A stretch of DNA of 64,000 nucleotides from Roseateles_C aquae. GTDB lineage: Bacteria > Pseudomonadota > Gammaproteobacteria > Burkholderiales > Burkholderiaceae_C. The stretch covers positions 1,176,607 to 1,240,606 of the forward strand of contig NZ_JAVXZY010000001.1 of NCBI RefSeq assembly GCF_032337115.1, written 5' to 3'. The translations under genes were made by a program, and so were the position numbers. This document shows positions 47,139 through 55,712 of this stretch, one piece after another (position 1 is the first letter of the stretch; each line of letters begins with the position of its first letter). The notes beneath the pieces are model-generated. The model had not been told where the DNA came from and searched no databases. It saw only the letters and a list, made by a program, of their open reading frames with translations.

Positions 47139-49532
47139 ATGACTGTCATGACTGCCCCCCGCACTCGCACCCACACCTTGCGCCGCTGGGCCTTGCGCCT
47201 GCTGCTCACGCTAACCGCACTGCTGCTGGCCCTGCTGCTGGGCGCCTACGGCCTGCTGCGCGCCAGCCGTCCGCAGCTGGACGGCGCGATCAGCCTGCCG
47301 GGCCTGCAGGCCGAGCTGCGCCTGCAGCGTGATGCGCTGGGCACCGCCACGCTGCAAGGGCAGACCCGGCTGGACCTGGCCCGCGGCCTCGGCTGGCTGC
47401 ATGCGCAGGAACGGTTTTTCGAGATGGATCTGACCCGCCGCTCGGCCGCCGGCGAGCTGTCGGCGCTGTTCGGGCCGCGCGCCGTCGAGCGCGACAAGGA
47501 GCGCCGCCAGCACCGCCTGCGCGCCCGGCTGAGCGCGCGCTACGCCAGCCTGCCCGCGGCCGACCAGGCACTGCTGCAGGCCTATGCCGATGGCGTCAAC
47601 GCCGGCCTGCACAGCCTGGCCGTGCGGCCCTGGCAATACCTGCTGCTGCAAGCTCAGGCCGAGGACTGGCAGCCGGTCGATTCCCTGCTGGTGATGGGCG
47701 AGATGTTCTGGAAGCTGCAGGCGCAAGCGTTCGAAACCGGCTTGCAACGCGCCCTGCTGCGCCGCGAGCTCGGCGATGCGCTGTTCGATGCGCTGCATCC
47801 GCGCGGCGGCCGCTGGGATGCACCGCTGGACGGCAGCGCGCTGACGCCGCCGGCGCTGCCCGGCCGCGAGCTGATCAATCTGCGCAAGCAGGCGGCCGCG
47901 GTCACCACGCTGGGCAGCGCCGCCGGACGCGAGGAAGCGCCGGTCTACGGCAGCAACAACTGGGCCGTGGCCGGCAGCCGCAGCGCCGATGGCGCGGCCC
48001 TGCTGGCCGACGATATGCATTTGGGCCTGGGTGTGCCGAGCATCTGGTATCGCACCCAGTTCGAGCTGTCGGCCCCGGGCCAGCCGGCACTGCGCGCCGC
48101 CGGCCTGTCGCTGCCCGGTGCGCCAACGCTGGTGGTGGGCAGCAATGGCGCGGTCGCCTGGGGCTTCACCAATGCCTATGGCCAATGGTTCGACTGGCTG
48201 GCGCTGGACGAGGGCGGCGCGCTGGACGCTGCCGCGCTGCAAACCCATGAAGAGAAGATCGCCATCAAGGGGGGCGCGAGCGTGAGCCTGCTGGTCAGCG
48301 AATACCGGGGCGCGCCGGTCTTCAAGCGCGCTGGCAAGCGCTACGCGCTGCGCTGGGCAGCCCACGAAGGCGAGGCCTACAACCTGCTGCTGGACCAGAT
48401 GCTGCAGCAGCGCAGCGCGGCCGATGCACTGCGCCTGCTGCAAAGCGCCGGCTTGCCGCACCAGAACGCGCTGGTGGCCGACAGCCAGGGCCATATCGGC
48501 TGGACCCTTGCCGGCCGCCTGTGGACTCAGCCAGGCATTGCAAACAGCCGCTGGCGCCTGCAAGCGCACGACGCCCCGGCGCACCAGTGGCTGGCGCCGG
48601 CTGACTATCCGCAACGCCTGGACCCGGCCGATGGCCAGCTGTGGACGGCCAACAACCGCCAGCTGGGGGGTGCCGAGGCCGAGCTGATTGGTGACGGTGG
48701 CTTTGACCTCGGCGCCCGCGCCCAGCAGATCCGCGACCGCCTGGCCGAAACCCAGAAGCACGATGAGGCCAGCCTGGCCCGCCTGCATCTGGACGACGAG
48801 GCCCGCTTCATCAAGAGCTGGGCCGTGCGGCTGCGCCGCGTCGCCAGCAGCAGCCCGGCGCATGCCGAAGCGCTGGCCGTGCTGCAGGGCTGGAACGGTC
48901 GCGCCGATGCCGACCAGGCCGGCTACCGGCTGGTGCGTGCCACCCGGCTGCGCACGCTGGACCTGCTCTGGGCCGCGTGGACGCGTCGCCCCGGCACCGA
49001 GGCGCCAGACACCAGCAGCGCCAGCAAGGAAGAGGCGCTGAGCTGGTCGGCCCGCTTTGAATACCCGGCCGCCGCAGCCTTGGATCAGCAAGCCGCTCAT
49101 CTGCTGCCGACCAGCTACAGCAGCTGGGACGCGCTGCTGCTCGACCAGATGGACGGCGCCATCCGCGAGCTGACGCACGAGGGCAAACGACCGCTGGCTC
49201 AGGCCGTCTGGGCCGAGCACAACCGCAGCCGCATCCAGCATGTGCTGTCCAAGGCCTTGCCACCGCTGGCGCGCTGGCTGGACATGCCGGCCCAGGCGCA
49301 AAGCGGCGACTCGCACCTACCCCATGTCGCCCAAGCGGCGTTTGGCCAATCACAGCGCCTGGTCGTCGCGCCTGGGCACGAAGAGCGCGGCAGCCTGAGC
49401 ATGGCCGGCGGGCAAAGCGGCCATCCGCTGTCGCCGCATTACGGCGCGGGCCATGCCCAGTGGGCGGCCGGTGAACGCACGCCGCTGCTGGCCGGCCCGG
49501 CCGAGCATCAGCTCAGCGCGACGCCGCGCTGA
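47139..49532 (+). CDS. Penicillin-acylase-family Ntn hydrolase
   Basis: A 797-residue exported acylase of the penicillin G acylase/PvdQ/AHL acylase family. The N-terminal hydrophobic run (LLLTLTALLLALLLGAYGLL) would send it to the periplasm. The alpha part has RLDLARGLGWLHAQERFFEMDL. Self-cleavage is expected before Ser272 in YGSNNWAVAGSR, making it the N-terminal nucleophile of the beta chain. LLADDMHLGLGVPSIWY and the WTANNRQ region follow. These enzymes remove acyl chains from amides. It ends the operon with the NRPS and VTT genes, which suggests it deacylates or tailors the NRPS product outside the cytoplasm. The start is MTVMTAPRTR at 47139. Confidence 0.92.
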   Translation: MTVMTAPRTRTHTLRRWALRLLLTLTALLLALLLGAYGLLRASRPQLDGAISLPGLQAELRLQRDALGTATLQGQTRLDLARGLGWLHAQERFFEMDLTRRSAAGELSALFGPRAVERDKERRQHRLRARLSARYASLPAADQALLQAYADGVNAGLHSLAVRPWQYLLLQAQAEDWQPVDSLLVMGEMFWKLQAQAFETGLQRALLRRELGDALFDALHPRGGRWDAPLDGSALTPPALPGRELINLRKQAAAVTTLGSAAGREEAPVYGSNNWAVAGSRSADGAALLADDMHLGLGVPSIWYRTQFELSAPGQPALRAAGLSLPGAPTLVVGSNGAVAWGFTNAYGQWFDWLALDEGGALDAAALQTHEEKIAIKGGASVSLLVSEYRGAPVFKRAGKRYALRWAAHEGEAYNLLLDQMLQQRSAADALRLLQSAGLPHQNALVADSQGHIGWTLAGRLWTQPGIANSRWRLQAHDAPAHQWLAPADYPQRLDPADGQLWTANNRQLGGAEAELIGDGGFDLGARAQQIRDRLAETQKHDEASLARLHLDDEARFIKSWAVRLRRVASSSPAHAEALAVLQGWNGRADADQAGYRLVRATRLRTLDLLWAAWTRRPGTEAPDTSSASKEEALSWSARFEYPAAAALDQQAAHLLPTSYSSWDALLLDQMDGAIRELTHEGKRPLAQAVWAEHNRSRIQHVLSKALPPLARWLDMPAQAQSGDSHLPHVAQAAFGQSQRLVVAPGHEERGSLSMAGGQSGHPLSPHYGAGHAQWAAGERTPLLAGPAEHQLSATPR

Positions 49533-49572
49533 CTGCGCTGGCGAGGCTGTGCACCATGAGCCCCGGGGCGGT

Positions 49573-50451
49573 TCAGTCGCCCAGCAGCGCCGGGTCGTAG
49601 GCATGGACCTGCAGGCGCTGCTCGCCGAGGCCGGCAATGCCTAGACGCAGCTGATCGCCAGGGTGCAGAAAGCGCGGCACCGGCTTGACGCCCATGCCCA
49701 CACCGGGTGGCGTGCCGGTGGAAATCAGGTCGCCCGGGTACAGCGTCATGAATCGGCTGACATAGCTGACCAGTTCGGCCACACCGAAGACCATGGTGGC
49801 CGTCGAGCCGCGCTGCTGGGGCTGGCCGTTCAGATCCAGCCACAGCGACAGCTGCTGCACATCGGCAATCTCGTCAGCCGTCACCAGCCAGGGGCCCACC
49901 GGGCCGAAGCTGTCGCAGCCCTTGCCCTTGTCCCAGGTGCCACCGCGCTCGAGTTGGTAGCTCCGTTCGGAGACGTCGTTGACGACGCAATACCCGGCCA
50001 CATGCTGCAGCGCCTGCTCGACGCCGACATGCCGTGCCATGCTGCCGATCACCACACCCAGCTCGACCTCCCAGTCGGCCTTTTCGGCACCAGGCGGCAG
50101 CACCAGTGCATCCTCGGCGCCGATCACGCAGCTGGGCGGCTTCATGAACAGCACCGGCTCGGCCGGCAGCGGCATGCCGGCCTCGGCGGCATGATCGGCA
50201 TAGTTCAAGCCCACACAGATGAATTTGCCCATGCCCGACCAAGGCGGCGCAATGCGGTGCCCGGCGGCCTCCAGCAGCGGCAATGGCTCAGCATCCGGTG
50301 CCACCGCCCGGGCCAAGCCGGCCAGCACGGCCGGCGCCAGCGTGGCCGCGCTGATATCGGGCAGCAGTGCAGACAAATCTCGCCAGCGGCCCTGGCTGTC
50401 AATCAGGGCCGGTTTCTCGGCCCCACGGGGGCCATAACGGAGCAGCTTCAT
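49573..50451 (-). CDS. Fumarylacetoacetate hydrolase-family protein
   Basis: A 292-residue enzyme of the FAH family. Family blocks are KFICVGLNYADHAAEAGMPL, EPVLFMKPPSCVIG, the metal-binding DWEVELGVVIG, and the C-terminal LYPGDLISTGTPPGVGMG. Members cleave C-C bonds in beta-diketo acids or act as ureidoglycolate lyase or acylpyruvase. The substrate here is not evident. GAGGGG precedes the ATG at 50451. It lies 28 bases after pncB in the same direction, so it may be carried in the same transcript. Confidence 0.92.
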   Translation of the reverse strand: MKLLRYGPRGAEKPALIDSQGRWRDLSALLPDISAATLAPAVLAGLARAVAPDAEPLPLLEAAGHRIAPPWSGMGKFICVGLNYADHAAEAGMPLPAEPVLFMKPPSCVIGAEDALVLPPGAEKADWEVELGVVIGSMARHVGVEQALQHVAGYCVVNDVSERSYQLERGGTWDKGKGCDSFGPVGPWLVTADEIADVQQLSLWLDLNGQPQQRGSTATMVFGVAELVSYVSRFMTLYPGDLISTGTPPGVGMGVKPVPRFLHPGDQLRLGIAGLGEQRLQVHAYDPALLGD

Positions 50452-50479
50452 CGCATCCCCTCGTCCGCCGCCCCGCTCT

Positions 50480-51673
50480 TCAGCGCGGCTCGGCGATCTT
50501 GAACACCTGGCGCAGATAGGCCAGAAAGGTCTGGTCGTCGCACAGGGTTTTGCCCGGGCTGTCCGACAGCTTGGCCACCGGCTGGCCGTTGACATGGCTC
50601 AGCTTCATCACGATGTTCAGCGGCACAAGGCCCATGTCGTTGCTGAAGTTGGTGCCGATGCCGAAGCCGAGCTGGGTGCGGTCGGCAAAGTGGCGGTACA
50701 GGGCCAGCGATGTGGGCACATCGAGGCCATCGGAGAACACCAGGCGTTTGGTGTGGGCGTCGATGCGCAGCCGCGCATAGTGAGCCAGCGCCTTCTCGCC
50801 CCATTGATAGGGATCGCCGGAATCGTGGCGCAAGCCATCGAAGAGCTTGGCGAAGTAGAGGTCAAAGTCGGCCAGAAAGGCCTCCATGCCAACCACATCG
50901 GTCAGCGCCACGCCCAGATCGCCGCGGTACTCCTGCACCCAGTCTTCCAGCGCCGCCTTCTGATGATCGCGCAGGCGCACGCCGGTAGCCTGATAACTCT
51001 GCAGATACTCGTGCGCCATCGTCCCGATCGGCACCAGGTCCAGATCGCGGGCCAGGAGCACATTGGAGGTGCCCTTGAAGTACTGCGGCAACTCGCGCTT
51101 CAGCGTCGCCACGACTTCACGCTGCCAGGCCGCCGAAAAACGCCGGCGCACGCCGAAGTCAAAGACCTCAAAGGGATGGCGTCGCGGCACTTCGTCGCCC
51201 AGCCCGCGCAGCTGGGCGATCTTGCTGGCCAGCCGGCGCCGCCCCTCGGCCAGCGCGGCCGCGGCATCGAAGCGACGGAAATACAGCTCATTGACGATGG
51301 CCAGCACATAGATCTCGAAGCCCATCACATGGACCTGCGGCCCGCGAGCCACGATTTGCAAGACCTGACCCTCGACGCTGGCCGAGATGAAATCGCGCTG
51401 GAAGCGGAAGATGCGCAGGAAATCGATGAAGTCCGATTTCATGAAACGCAGCCCCGCCAGATAGGCCAGCTCGTCCGGCTGAAAGCTCAAGCCGCACAAG
51501 GCATCGAGCTCGGCATTGATCTCGGGCAGCAGGTCCGCCAGCGGGAAGGCCGGCGCATTGCGGCAGACGAAGCGGTACTCGGCCTGCGCCTGCGGGTGCC
51601 GATGCAGCATGGTCTGCCACATCGTGAACTTGTAGAGATCGGTCTCCAGCAGGCTGTGGATCACGGCGGGCAT
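50480..51673 (-). CDS. pncB: Nicotinate phosphoribosyltransferase
   Basis: A 397-residue Preiss-Handler enzyme that makes nicotinate mononucleotide from nicotinate and PRPP. Recognisable blocks are SLLETDLYKFTMWQTMLH at the N-terminus, FEVFDFGVRRRFS, FKGTSNVLLARDL, the motif IGTMAHEY, DGLRHDSGDPYQWGEKAL and FGIGTNFSND. The length is typical. The start is MPAVIHSLLE at 51673, which overlaps by one base the stop of the upstream amidase-like gene, giving a coupled salvage pair. Confidence 0.96.
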   Translation of the reverse strand: MPAVIHSLLETDLYKFTMWQTMLHRHPQAQAEYRFVCRNAPAFPLADLLPEINAELDALCGLSFQPDELAYLAGLRFMKSDFIDFLRIFRFQRDFISASVEGQVLQIVARGPQVHVMGFEIYVLAIVNELYFRRFDAAAALAEGRRRLASKIAQLRGLGDEVPRRHPFEVFDFGVRRRFSAAWQREVVATLKRELPQYFKGTSNVLLARDLDLVPIGTMAHEYLQSYQATGVRLRDHQKAALEDWVQEYRGDLGVALTDVVGMEAFLADFDLYFAKLFDGLRHDSGDPYQWGEKALAHYARLRIDAHTKRLVFSDGLDVPTSLALYRHFADRTQLGFGIGTNFSNDMGLVPLNIVMKLSHVNGQPVAKLSDSPGKTLCDDQTFLAYLRQVFKIAEPR

Positions 51674-52554
51674 CAACGACCTCCCGCCAGCAGCGCCAGC
51701 GCGGCGTGGCTGCTGCACAGGCGCAGGCCGCGCGCCTGCATGGCGGCGAAGAACTCGCGCTGCTGAGCCTCGAACCCGGTCACCGGGCTCATGCAGTCCT
51801 CGATCAGCACCAGGCGCTGGCTCTGCCCGGCCGGCCAGTGGGCGAGCAGATGCTCGACGCTGGCGCGCACGCAGTGGCTGGACGCCTCGCCGGCAATCAG
51901 CAGCAGTTCGGCCTGGGTAAGTTCTTCCAGCAGCGGCTGGTTCAGCAAGGTGCGCGCATCGTTGGCGTCAGGCACTTCGGCCTGCAAGGCGCTGTAGTGC
52001 TCGGTCCAGCGGTTCTCGCCCTTGCTGAGCTTGTACACGCTGCGCTGCCGGCCCTCTTCCCAGCGCTGGCAGGCCGCCAGCACCGCGGCATGCACGCCCT
52101 GCCCCCAGCTGCCGATTTCGCAATGCACCGGCCAGACCATCAGCTGGTAACGGCCTGCGGCCTCCAGCGCATCGAGATAGGCCTGGCAGCGGGCCAGCAC
52201 GGTGCCCTCAGCATTGGTTTCGCGCGGCCGGTAGCGGCCCTCGCGCAGCTGCGCCGCCGTGATGGTGGTGAACGGCGCCACCGCGCTGCCGTCGGCCTGC
52301 TGCCAGAAGCCGGGATGGGCAATGTCCAGATGCTGGTGGGCATCCAGCGTCAGCGTGATCGCATCGAGCCGATCGCGCGCCGCGTCGATGAAGCCGGCCA
52401 GGCGCAGCATGTCCTGATGGGCGCCGCTGACCGGGAGCGAGGGTCGCAAGACGCCGCCCTGCAGCGGGTCCGGCGGGCACCAGGCCTCGGGCAAATCGCA
52501 GAAATCGTTCTGCGGGTCGATGATCAGCAGCTGGGTATTGGCGGTTGCGGGCAT
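51673..52554 (-). CDS. Nicotinamidase-like cysteine hydrolase (isochorismatase superfamily)
   Basis: A 293-residue member of the cysteine hydrolase superfamily. The catalytic Asp is in LLIIDPQNDFCD, metal-binding residues are in LTLDAHQHLDIAHP (DxHxxxDxxH type), and the nucleophile Cys is in GEASSHCVRASVEHL. It is longer than the ~210-residue E. coli PncA. Location directly before pncB, with overlapping stop and start, argues that it deamidates nicotinamide to nicotinate. I leave the symbol blank because the assignment rests on context and motifs. Confidence 0.8.
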   Translation of the reverse strand: MPATANTQLLIIDPQNDFCDLPEAWCPPDPLQGGVLRPSLPVSGAHQDMLRLAGFIDAARDRLDAITLTLDAHQHLDIAHPGFWQQADGSAVAPFTTITAAQLREGRYRPRETNAEGTVLARCQAYLDALEAAGRYQLMVWPVHCEIGSWGQGVHAAVLAACQRWEEGRQRSVYKLSKGENRWTEHYSALQAEVPDANDARTLLNQPLLEELTQAELLLIAGEASSHCVRASVEHLLAHWPAGQSQRLVLIEDCMSPVTGFEAQQREFFAAMQARGLRLCSSHAALALLAGGR

Positions 52555-52644
52555 GAATGCTCTGGTGTGGTGAACAGGATGCGCAGTCTTCCCCGCGGGC
52601 GCTCGGGGGGCCGGTCAGGCAATGTAGCGCCAGACGAGGCTTGA

Positions 52645-53070
52645 TCAGCCGGCCTTGTAGGTCTGCAAATGGATGCTGGTCTCGGTAGCGCCTATGCCCT
52701 TGATCAGGCGCACCCGCTCCAGCACCTCGGCGAGTTCGTTCAAAGTGCTGGCGCGCAACTCAGCCAGCAGGTCCCAGCGGCCATTGGTGTCGAACAGGCC
52801 GGCCACACCGGGCTCGCCGAGCAGGATGCTGATCACCTCGCGGGTCTTGTTGCCCTCGACGGCAATGCTCATCCAGGCGGTGATCTGGTTGGGCGTGACG
52901 TCGGGCCGCAGCCGCACCGTGTAGCCGACGATGACGCCGGCATCCTCCAGCTTGGCAATGCGATTGGTGATGGTGCCGCGCGACACCTTCAGCTTGGTGG
53001 CCAGCGTCGCCACGGTGGCGCGGGCATCGAGGCGCAGCAGCGCCAACAACTGTTGATCGAGCGTGTCCAT
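52645..53070 (-). CDS. Lrp/AsnC-family transcriptional regulator
   Basis: A 141-residue regulator. The N-terminal helix-turn-helix (LDQQLLALLRLDARATVATL, then KLKVSRGTITNRIAKLED) is followed by a RAM/AsnC ligand-binding domain (VGYTVRLRPDV, GRWDLLAELRAS, ETSIHLQTYK). It is divergent from ornithine cyclodeaminase, and the intergenic region has an ATTTCG/CGAAAT palindrome. It is therefore probably an amino-acid-responsive regulator of that gene. The same-strand hydrolase and pncB lie 90 bases downstream. Confidence 0.92.
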   Translation of the reverse strand: MDTLDQQLLALLRLDARATVATLATKLKVSRGTITNRIAKLEDAGVIVGYTVRLRPDVTPNQITAWMSIAVEGNKTREVISILLGEPGVAGLFDTNGRWDLLAELRASTLNELAEVLERVRLIKGIGATETSIHLQTYKAG

Positions 53071-53143
53071 GCGTTCAGGCCGGCTTTGCGTTCAGGCGGG
53101 CGAATTCCGCCCAGTCGTCGCGCTCTGCCCCTCTGTTTTTGCC

Positions 53144-53169
53144 ATTTCGGCAATATAGCCTATCGAAAT
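53144..53169. promoter_or_regulatory. Palindromic candidate Lrp operator
   Basis: ATTTCG (53144-53149) and CGAAAT (53164-53169) form a perfect six-base inverted repeat with a 14-base AT-rich centre (gcaatatagcctat), in an otherwise GC-rich region. It lies between the divergent lrp-type gene and the ornithine cyclodeaminase gene, a usual place for a site controlling both. Confidence 0.55.
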
Positions 53170-53262
53170 GACAGGACTTGATGAGTTTTTGATCATCTCT
53201 TGGGCTTCTCGCTAACACGCCGCTTGAGAAGAATCTAGGCATCGAAACAACGAGTGCCGCCT

Positions 53263-54309
53263 ATGACGACCTTGCTGAACATCCACGACATCGCACGCAT
53301 CGCCCAGACCCTGGGCATGAAGGCCTGCTTTGAACGCCTGGTCGGCTATCTCGAAGCCGATTTCCAGCGCTGGGCCGAGTTCGACAAGACCGCCCGCGTC
53401 GCCGCCCACTCCGCGGATGGCGTGATCGAGCTGATGCCGATTGCCGATGCCGAGTTGTACAGCTTCAAGTACGTCAACGGTCACCCCAAGAACACCCGTC
53501 AGGGCCTGCCCACGGTGATGGCCTTCGGCCTGCTGGCCGATGTGGCCACCGGCAGCCCCGATCTGCTCGCCGAGCTGACGCTGACCACCGCCATGCGCAC
53601 CGCCGCCACCTCGGCGATGACGGCACGCAAGCTGGCCCGCCCCAATTCGCGCCGCATGGCGCTGATCGGCAATGGCGCCCAAAGCGAGTTCCAGGCCTTG
53701 GCCTTCCATTACCTGCTGGGTATCGAGGAAATCCGCCTGTTCGACATCGACCCGGCAGCAACGGCCAAGCTGATTCGCCACCTGCAAGCAGTGCCAGGTC
53801 TGCGCCTGATCGCCTGCAGCAGCACGGCCGAGGCGGTGCGCGGCGCCGATATCGTGACCACGGTGACGGCGGACAAGACCAACGCGACCATCATCACGCC
53901 GGAGATGATCGAGCCGGGCATGCACATCAACGGCGTAGGCGGCGACTGCCCGGGCAAGACCGAGCTGCACCGCGGTGTGCTGGAAGCGGCCAAGGTGTTT
54001 GTTGAGTACGAGCCGCAGTCGCGGATCGAAGGCGATATCCAGCAGATGCCGGCCGAATTCCCGGTGACCGAGTTCTGGCGCGTGCTCAAGGGCGAGGCCA
54101 GCGGGCGCGACAGCACCGAGCAGGTCACCGTGTTCGACTCGGTCGGCTTCGCGCTAGAAGACTTCTCGGCACTGCGTTTCCTGCGCGACAGCGCCCGCGA
54201 ACTCGGCCTGGGCACAACGATTGACCTGATCCCGCAGATGGCCGATCCCAAGGACCTGTTCGGCCAGCTGGGCATCCAGAGCGCCCCGGCCGCACGCCTG
54301 GCCGCCTGA
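53263..54309 (+). CDS. Ornithine cyclodeaminase
   Basis: A 348-residue member of the ornithine cyclodeaminase/mu-crystallin family, which converts ornithine to proline and ammonia with bound NAD+. It has the substrate region KYVNGHPKNTRQGLPTVMAF, the Rossmann motif ALIGNGAQSEFQALAF, a TVTADKTN loop and INGVGGDCPGKTEL with the catalytic Asp. The start is the ATG at 53263 (MTTLLNIHDI). It is divergent from an Lrp regulator. It is slightly longer at the C-terminus than alanine-dehydrogenase-like relatives, as expected for a true cyclodeaminase. Confidence 0.92.
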   Translation: MTTLLNIHDIARIAQTLGMKACFERLVGYLEADFQRWAEFDKTARVAAHSADGVIELMPIADAELYSFKYVNGHPKNTRQGLPTVMAFGLLADVATGSPDLLAELTLTTAMRTAATSAMTARKLARPNSRRMALIGNGAQSEFQALAFHYLLGIEEIRLFDIDPAATAKLIRHLQAVPGLRLIACSSTAEAVRGADIVTTVTADKTNATIITPEMIEPGMHINGVGGDCPGKTELHRGVLEAAKVFVEYEPQSRIEGDIQQMPAEFPVTEFWRVLKGEASGRDSTEQVTVFDSVGFALEDFSALRFLRDSARELGLGTTIDLIPQMADPKDLFGQLGIQSAPAARLAA

Positions 54310-54316
54310 ACAAGCC

Positions 54317-54649
54317 TCAGCCGCGCAGGCGGAAGCTGAACACCGCGGTGACCAGCTGAGTGGTCAGGTCGCGCCGGCTCTCGGCCGCCGCCGCCGACTG
54401 CTCGACCAGCGAGGCGTTCTGCTGAGTCATCTTGCCCAACTGCGTCACGGCCTGACCGATCTCGCCCAGCGTCAAGGCCTGGGTCGAGGTCGATTGCGAG
54501 AAATCGGTTGCGATGCGCGCCACCCGCTGCATGCTCTGCACCACCTCGCCGATGGTGCGGCCGGCTTCCTGCACCAGCTGGCTACCGCGCTCGACCTTGT
54601 TCACCGAGACAGTGGTCAGCGTCTTGATTTCGCGCGCCGACTGTTCGCG
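54317..54649 (-). pseudogene. C-terminal fragment of a methyl-accepting chemotaxis protein
   Basis: The frame carries the end of an MCP signalling domain: SAREIKTLTTVSVNKVERGS, QLVQEAGRTIGEVVQSMQRV, LGEIGQAVTQLGKMTQQNAS and LVEQSAAAAESRRDL. All upstream parts (ligand domain, HAMP, hairpin tip) are missing. The open frame continues to 54721, but residues there are unlike any MCP. It is a truncated remnant. Confidence 0.75.
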
Positions 54650-54841
54650 GCATGGGGCCAGCTCCGGCACTTCGGCAGGGCAAGGGCATGGGTCGATCAG
54701 CACCAAACGGGCCGCCATCACGACGGCCGGAGCCTAGACGCACCGCGTTTGCCTAGCGCCTCAAGCCAGCGCACCCCGCCTCGTGCGAAGCCCGCAGCAT
54801 CAAGGCCGCGCCGAGGGCGAGTCAACAAATGGCCAGACGAT
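54650..54841. other. Gap with no recognised feature
   Basis: Between the MCP fragment and the terminator at 54842 I see no gene, hairpin or promoter I could defend. It may be scar sequence from loss of the MCP gene. Confidence 0.4.
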
Positions 54842-54877
54842 AAAAAGCCCATGGCGACTGTAGCGTCGCCATGGGCT
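54842..54877 (-). terminator. Strong terminator of the hypothetical gene at 54885
   Basis: A perfect 13-base stem, agcccatggcgac (54846-54858) with gtcgccatgggct (54865-54877), and a 6-base loop. On the minus strand it is followed by TTTTT. It lies eight bases beyond the stop codon. Confidence 0.9.
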
Positions 54878-54884
54878 GAGCCTG

Positions 54885-55409
54885 TCAGGCTTGTTCAGCC
54901 AGCCAGGTTTTCATTTCGGCGCGCTTGGCACGCGTCGCTGCGCGGCGGTAAGCCTCTTCGGCCTCCTGGCGCAACTCCACAGCTTTTTCGAGCGCCTGGT
55001 AATAGCGTTCGACCGTGTAGGTGCTCTCGGAAGCGATGTAGACGCTGCGCCGACGCGGAGCCTCGCCAAAACGCGGCAGCAGCACCGTGAAGCTGCAATC
55101 GCGCACATTGGCGCGACGCTGCCTGACGATGGGGCCAGAGATGCCGACCGGCAGTTCGCTGGTCTTGTTGCCGTTGGGACCGGGCTTGAGCCGGGTCGGT
55201 GCAGGCAGCTTGGCAATGCGCTTGGCGAGTTCCTTGGTGGCGGCCTTCAAGGCCTCACCGGGATCTGCGGAAAATTTGCTATCGGAGTAAAACTTGGTGC
55301 CACCGTAGCGGAGCTGCCACCCATGGGTTGATCGTGAATCGATGCGTTGAATGCCTTGCGGCACTTCGTAACGCTGCCCTGTATAGATCTCGACGTCTCT
55401 TAGTTTCAT
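54885..55409 (-). CDS. Conserved-looking hypothetical protein, AP2-like N-terminus
   Basis: A 174-residue basic protein. The N-terminal section VPQGIQRIDSRSTHGWQLRY followed by GGTKFYSDSKF resembles the three-strand AP2/integrase-type DNA-binding fold. Then come a helix (ALKAATKELAKRIAKL), a middle part with SGPIVRQRRANVRDCSFTVL and a charged C-terminal helix. The start MKLRDVEIYTG at 55409 has GAGGGG upstream; the reading frame is open further 5' but without protein character. It has its own strong terminator. The function is unknown; DNA or RNA binding is a guess. Confidence 0.6.
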   Translation of the reverse strand: MKLRDVEIYTGQRYEVPQGIQRIDSRSTHGWQLRYGGTKFYSDSKFSADPGEALKAATKELAKRIAKLPAPTRLKPGPNGNKTSELPVGISGPIVRQRRANVRDCSFTVLLPRFGEAPRRRSVYIASESTYTVERYYQALEKAVELRQEAEEAYRRAATRAKRAEMKTWLAEQA

Positions 55410-55712
55410 GAGTCCCCTCAATACTTCTGGATGACTCCCTGACGGCGCAAGTGTACGGCTTGACGTTGAGCTTGGCACGCCCCCCGAGCAAGGGACAAGC
55501 AGTGCGCCTGTGTGGAGTGTGCCACGTACTGTGCCGGTTGATGGCGCAGCCGTTGATACAGGAAAGCCCGATCGGGTCGGGGTGTCGCATTCATGCAGAA
55601 TGCGCGCCTCAAGCGTGCTTTGCCGACAGTCTTGGCGACTTTTGGCACAACGCCCGGAGCCCGCTATCGTTCGCGCCACTGCCCCACCCAGAGCCCTTAG
55701 GCCCCCACGTCA
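55410..55712. other. Divergent intergenic region
   Basis: About 300 bases between the hypothetical gene (minus) and the DsbA-like gene (plus). It must hold both promoters, but I could not identify convincing -35/-10 pairs, repeats or a small gene. Confidence 0.5.

Noticed and set aside
47211..49316. A 701-codon minus-strand frame opposite the acylase gene
   Set aside because: Same kind of shadow; the acylase has the catalytic and structural motifs.
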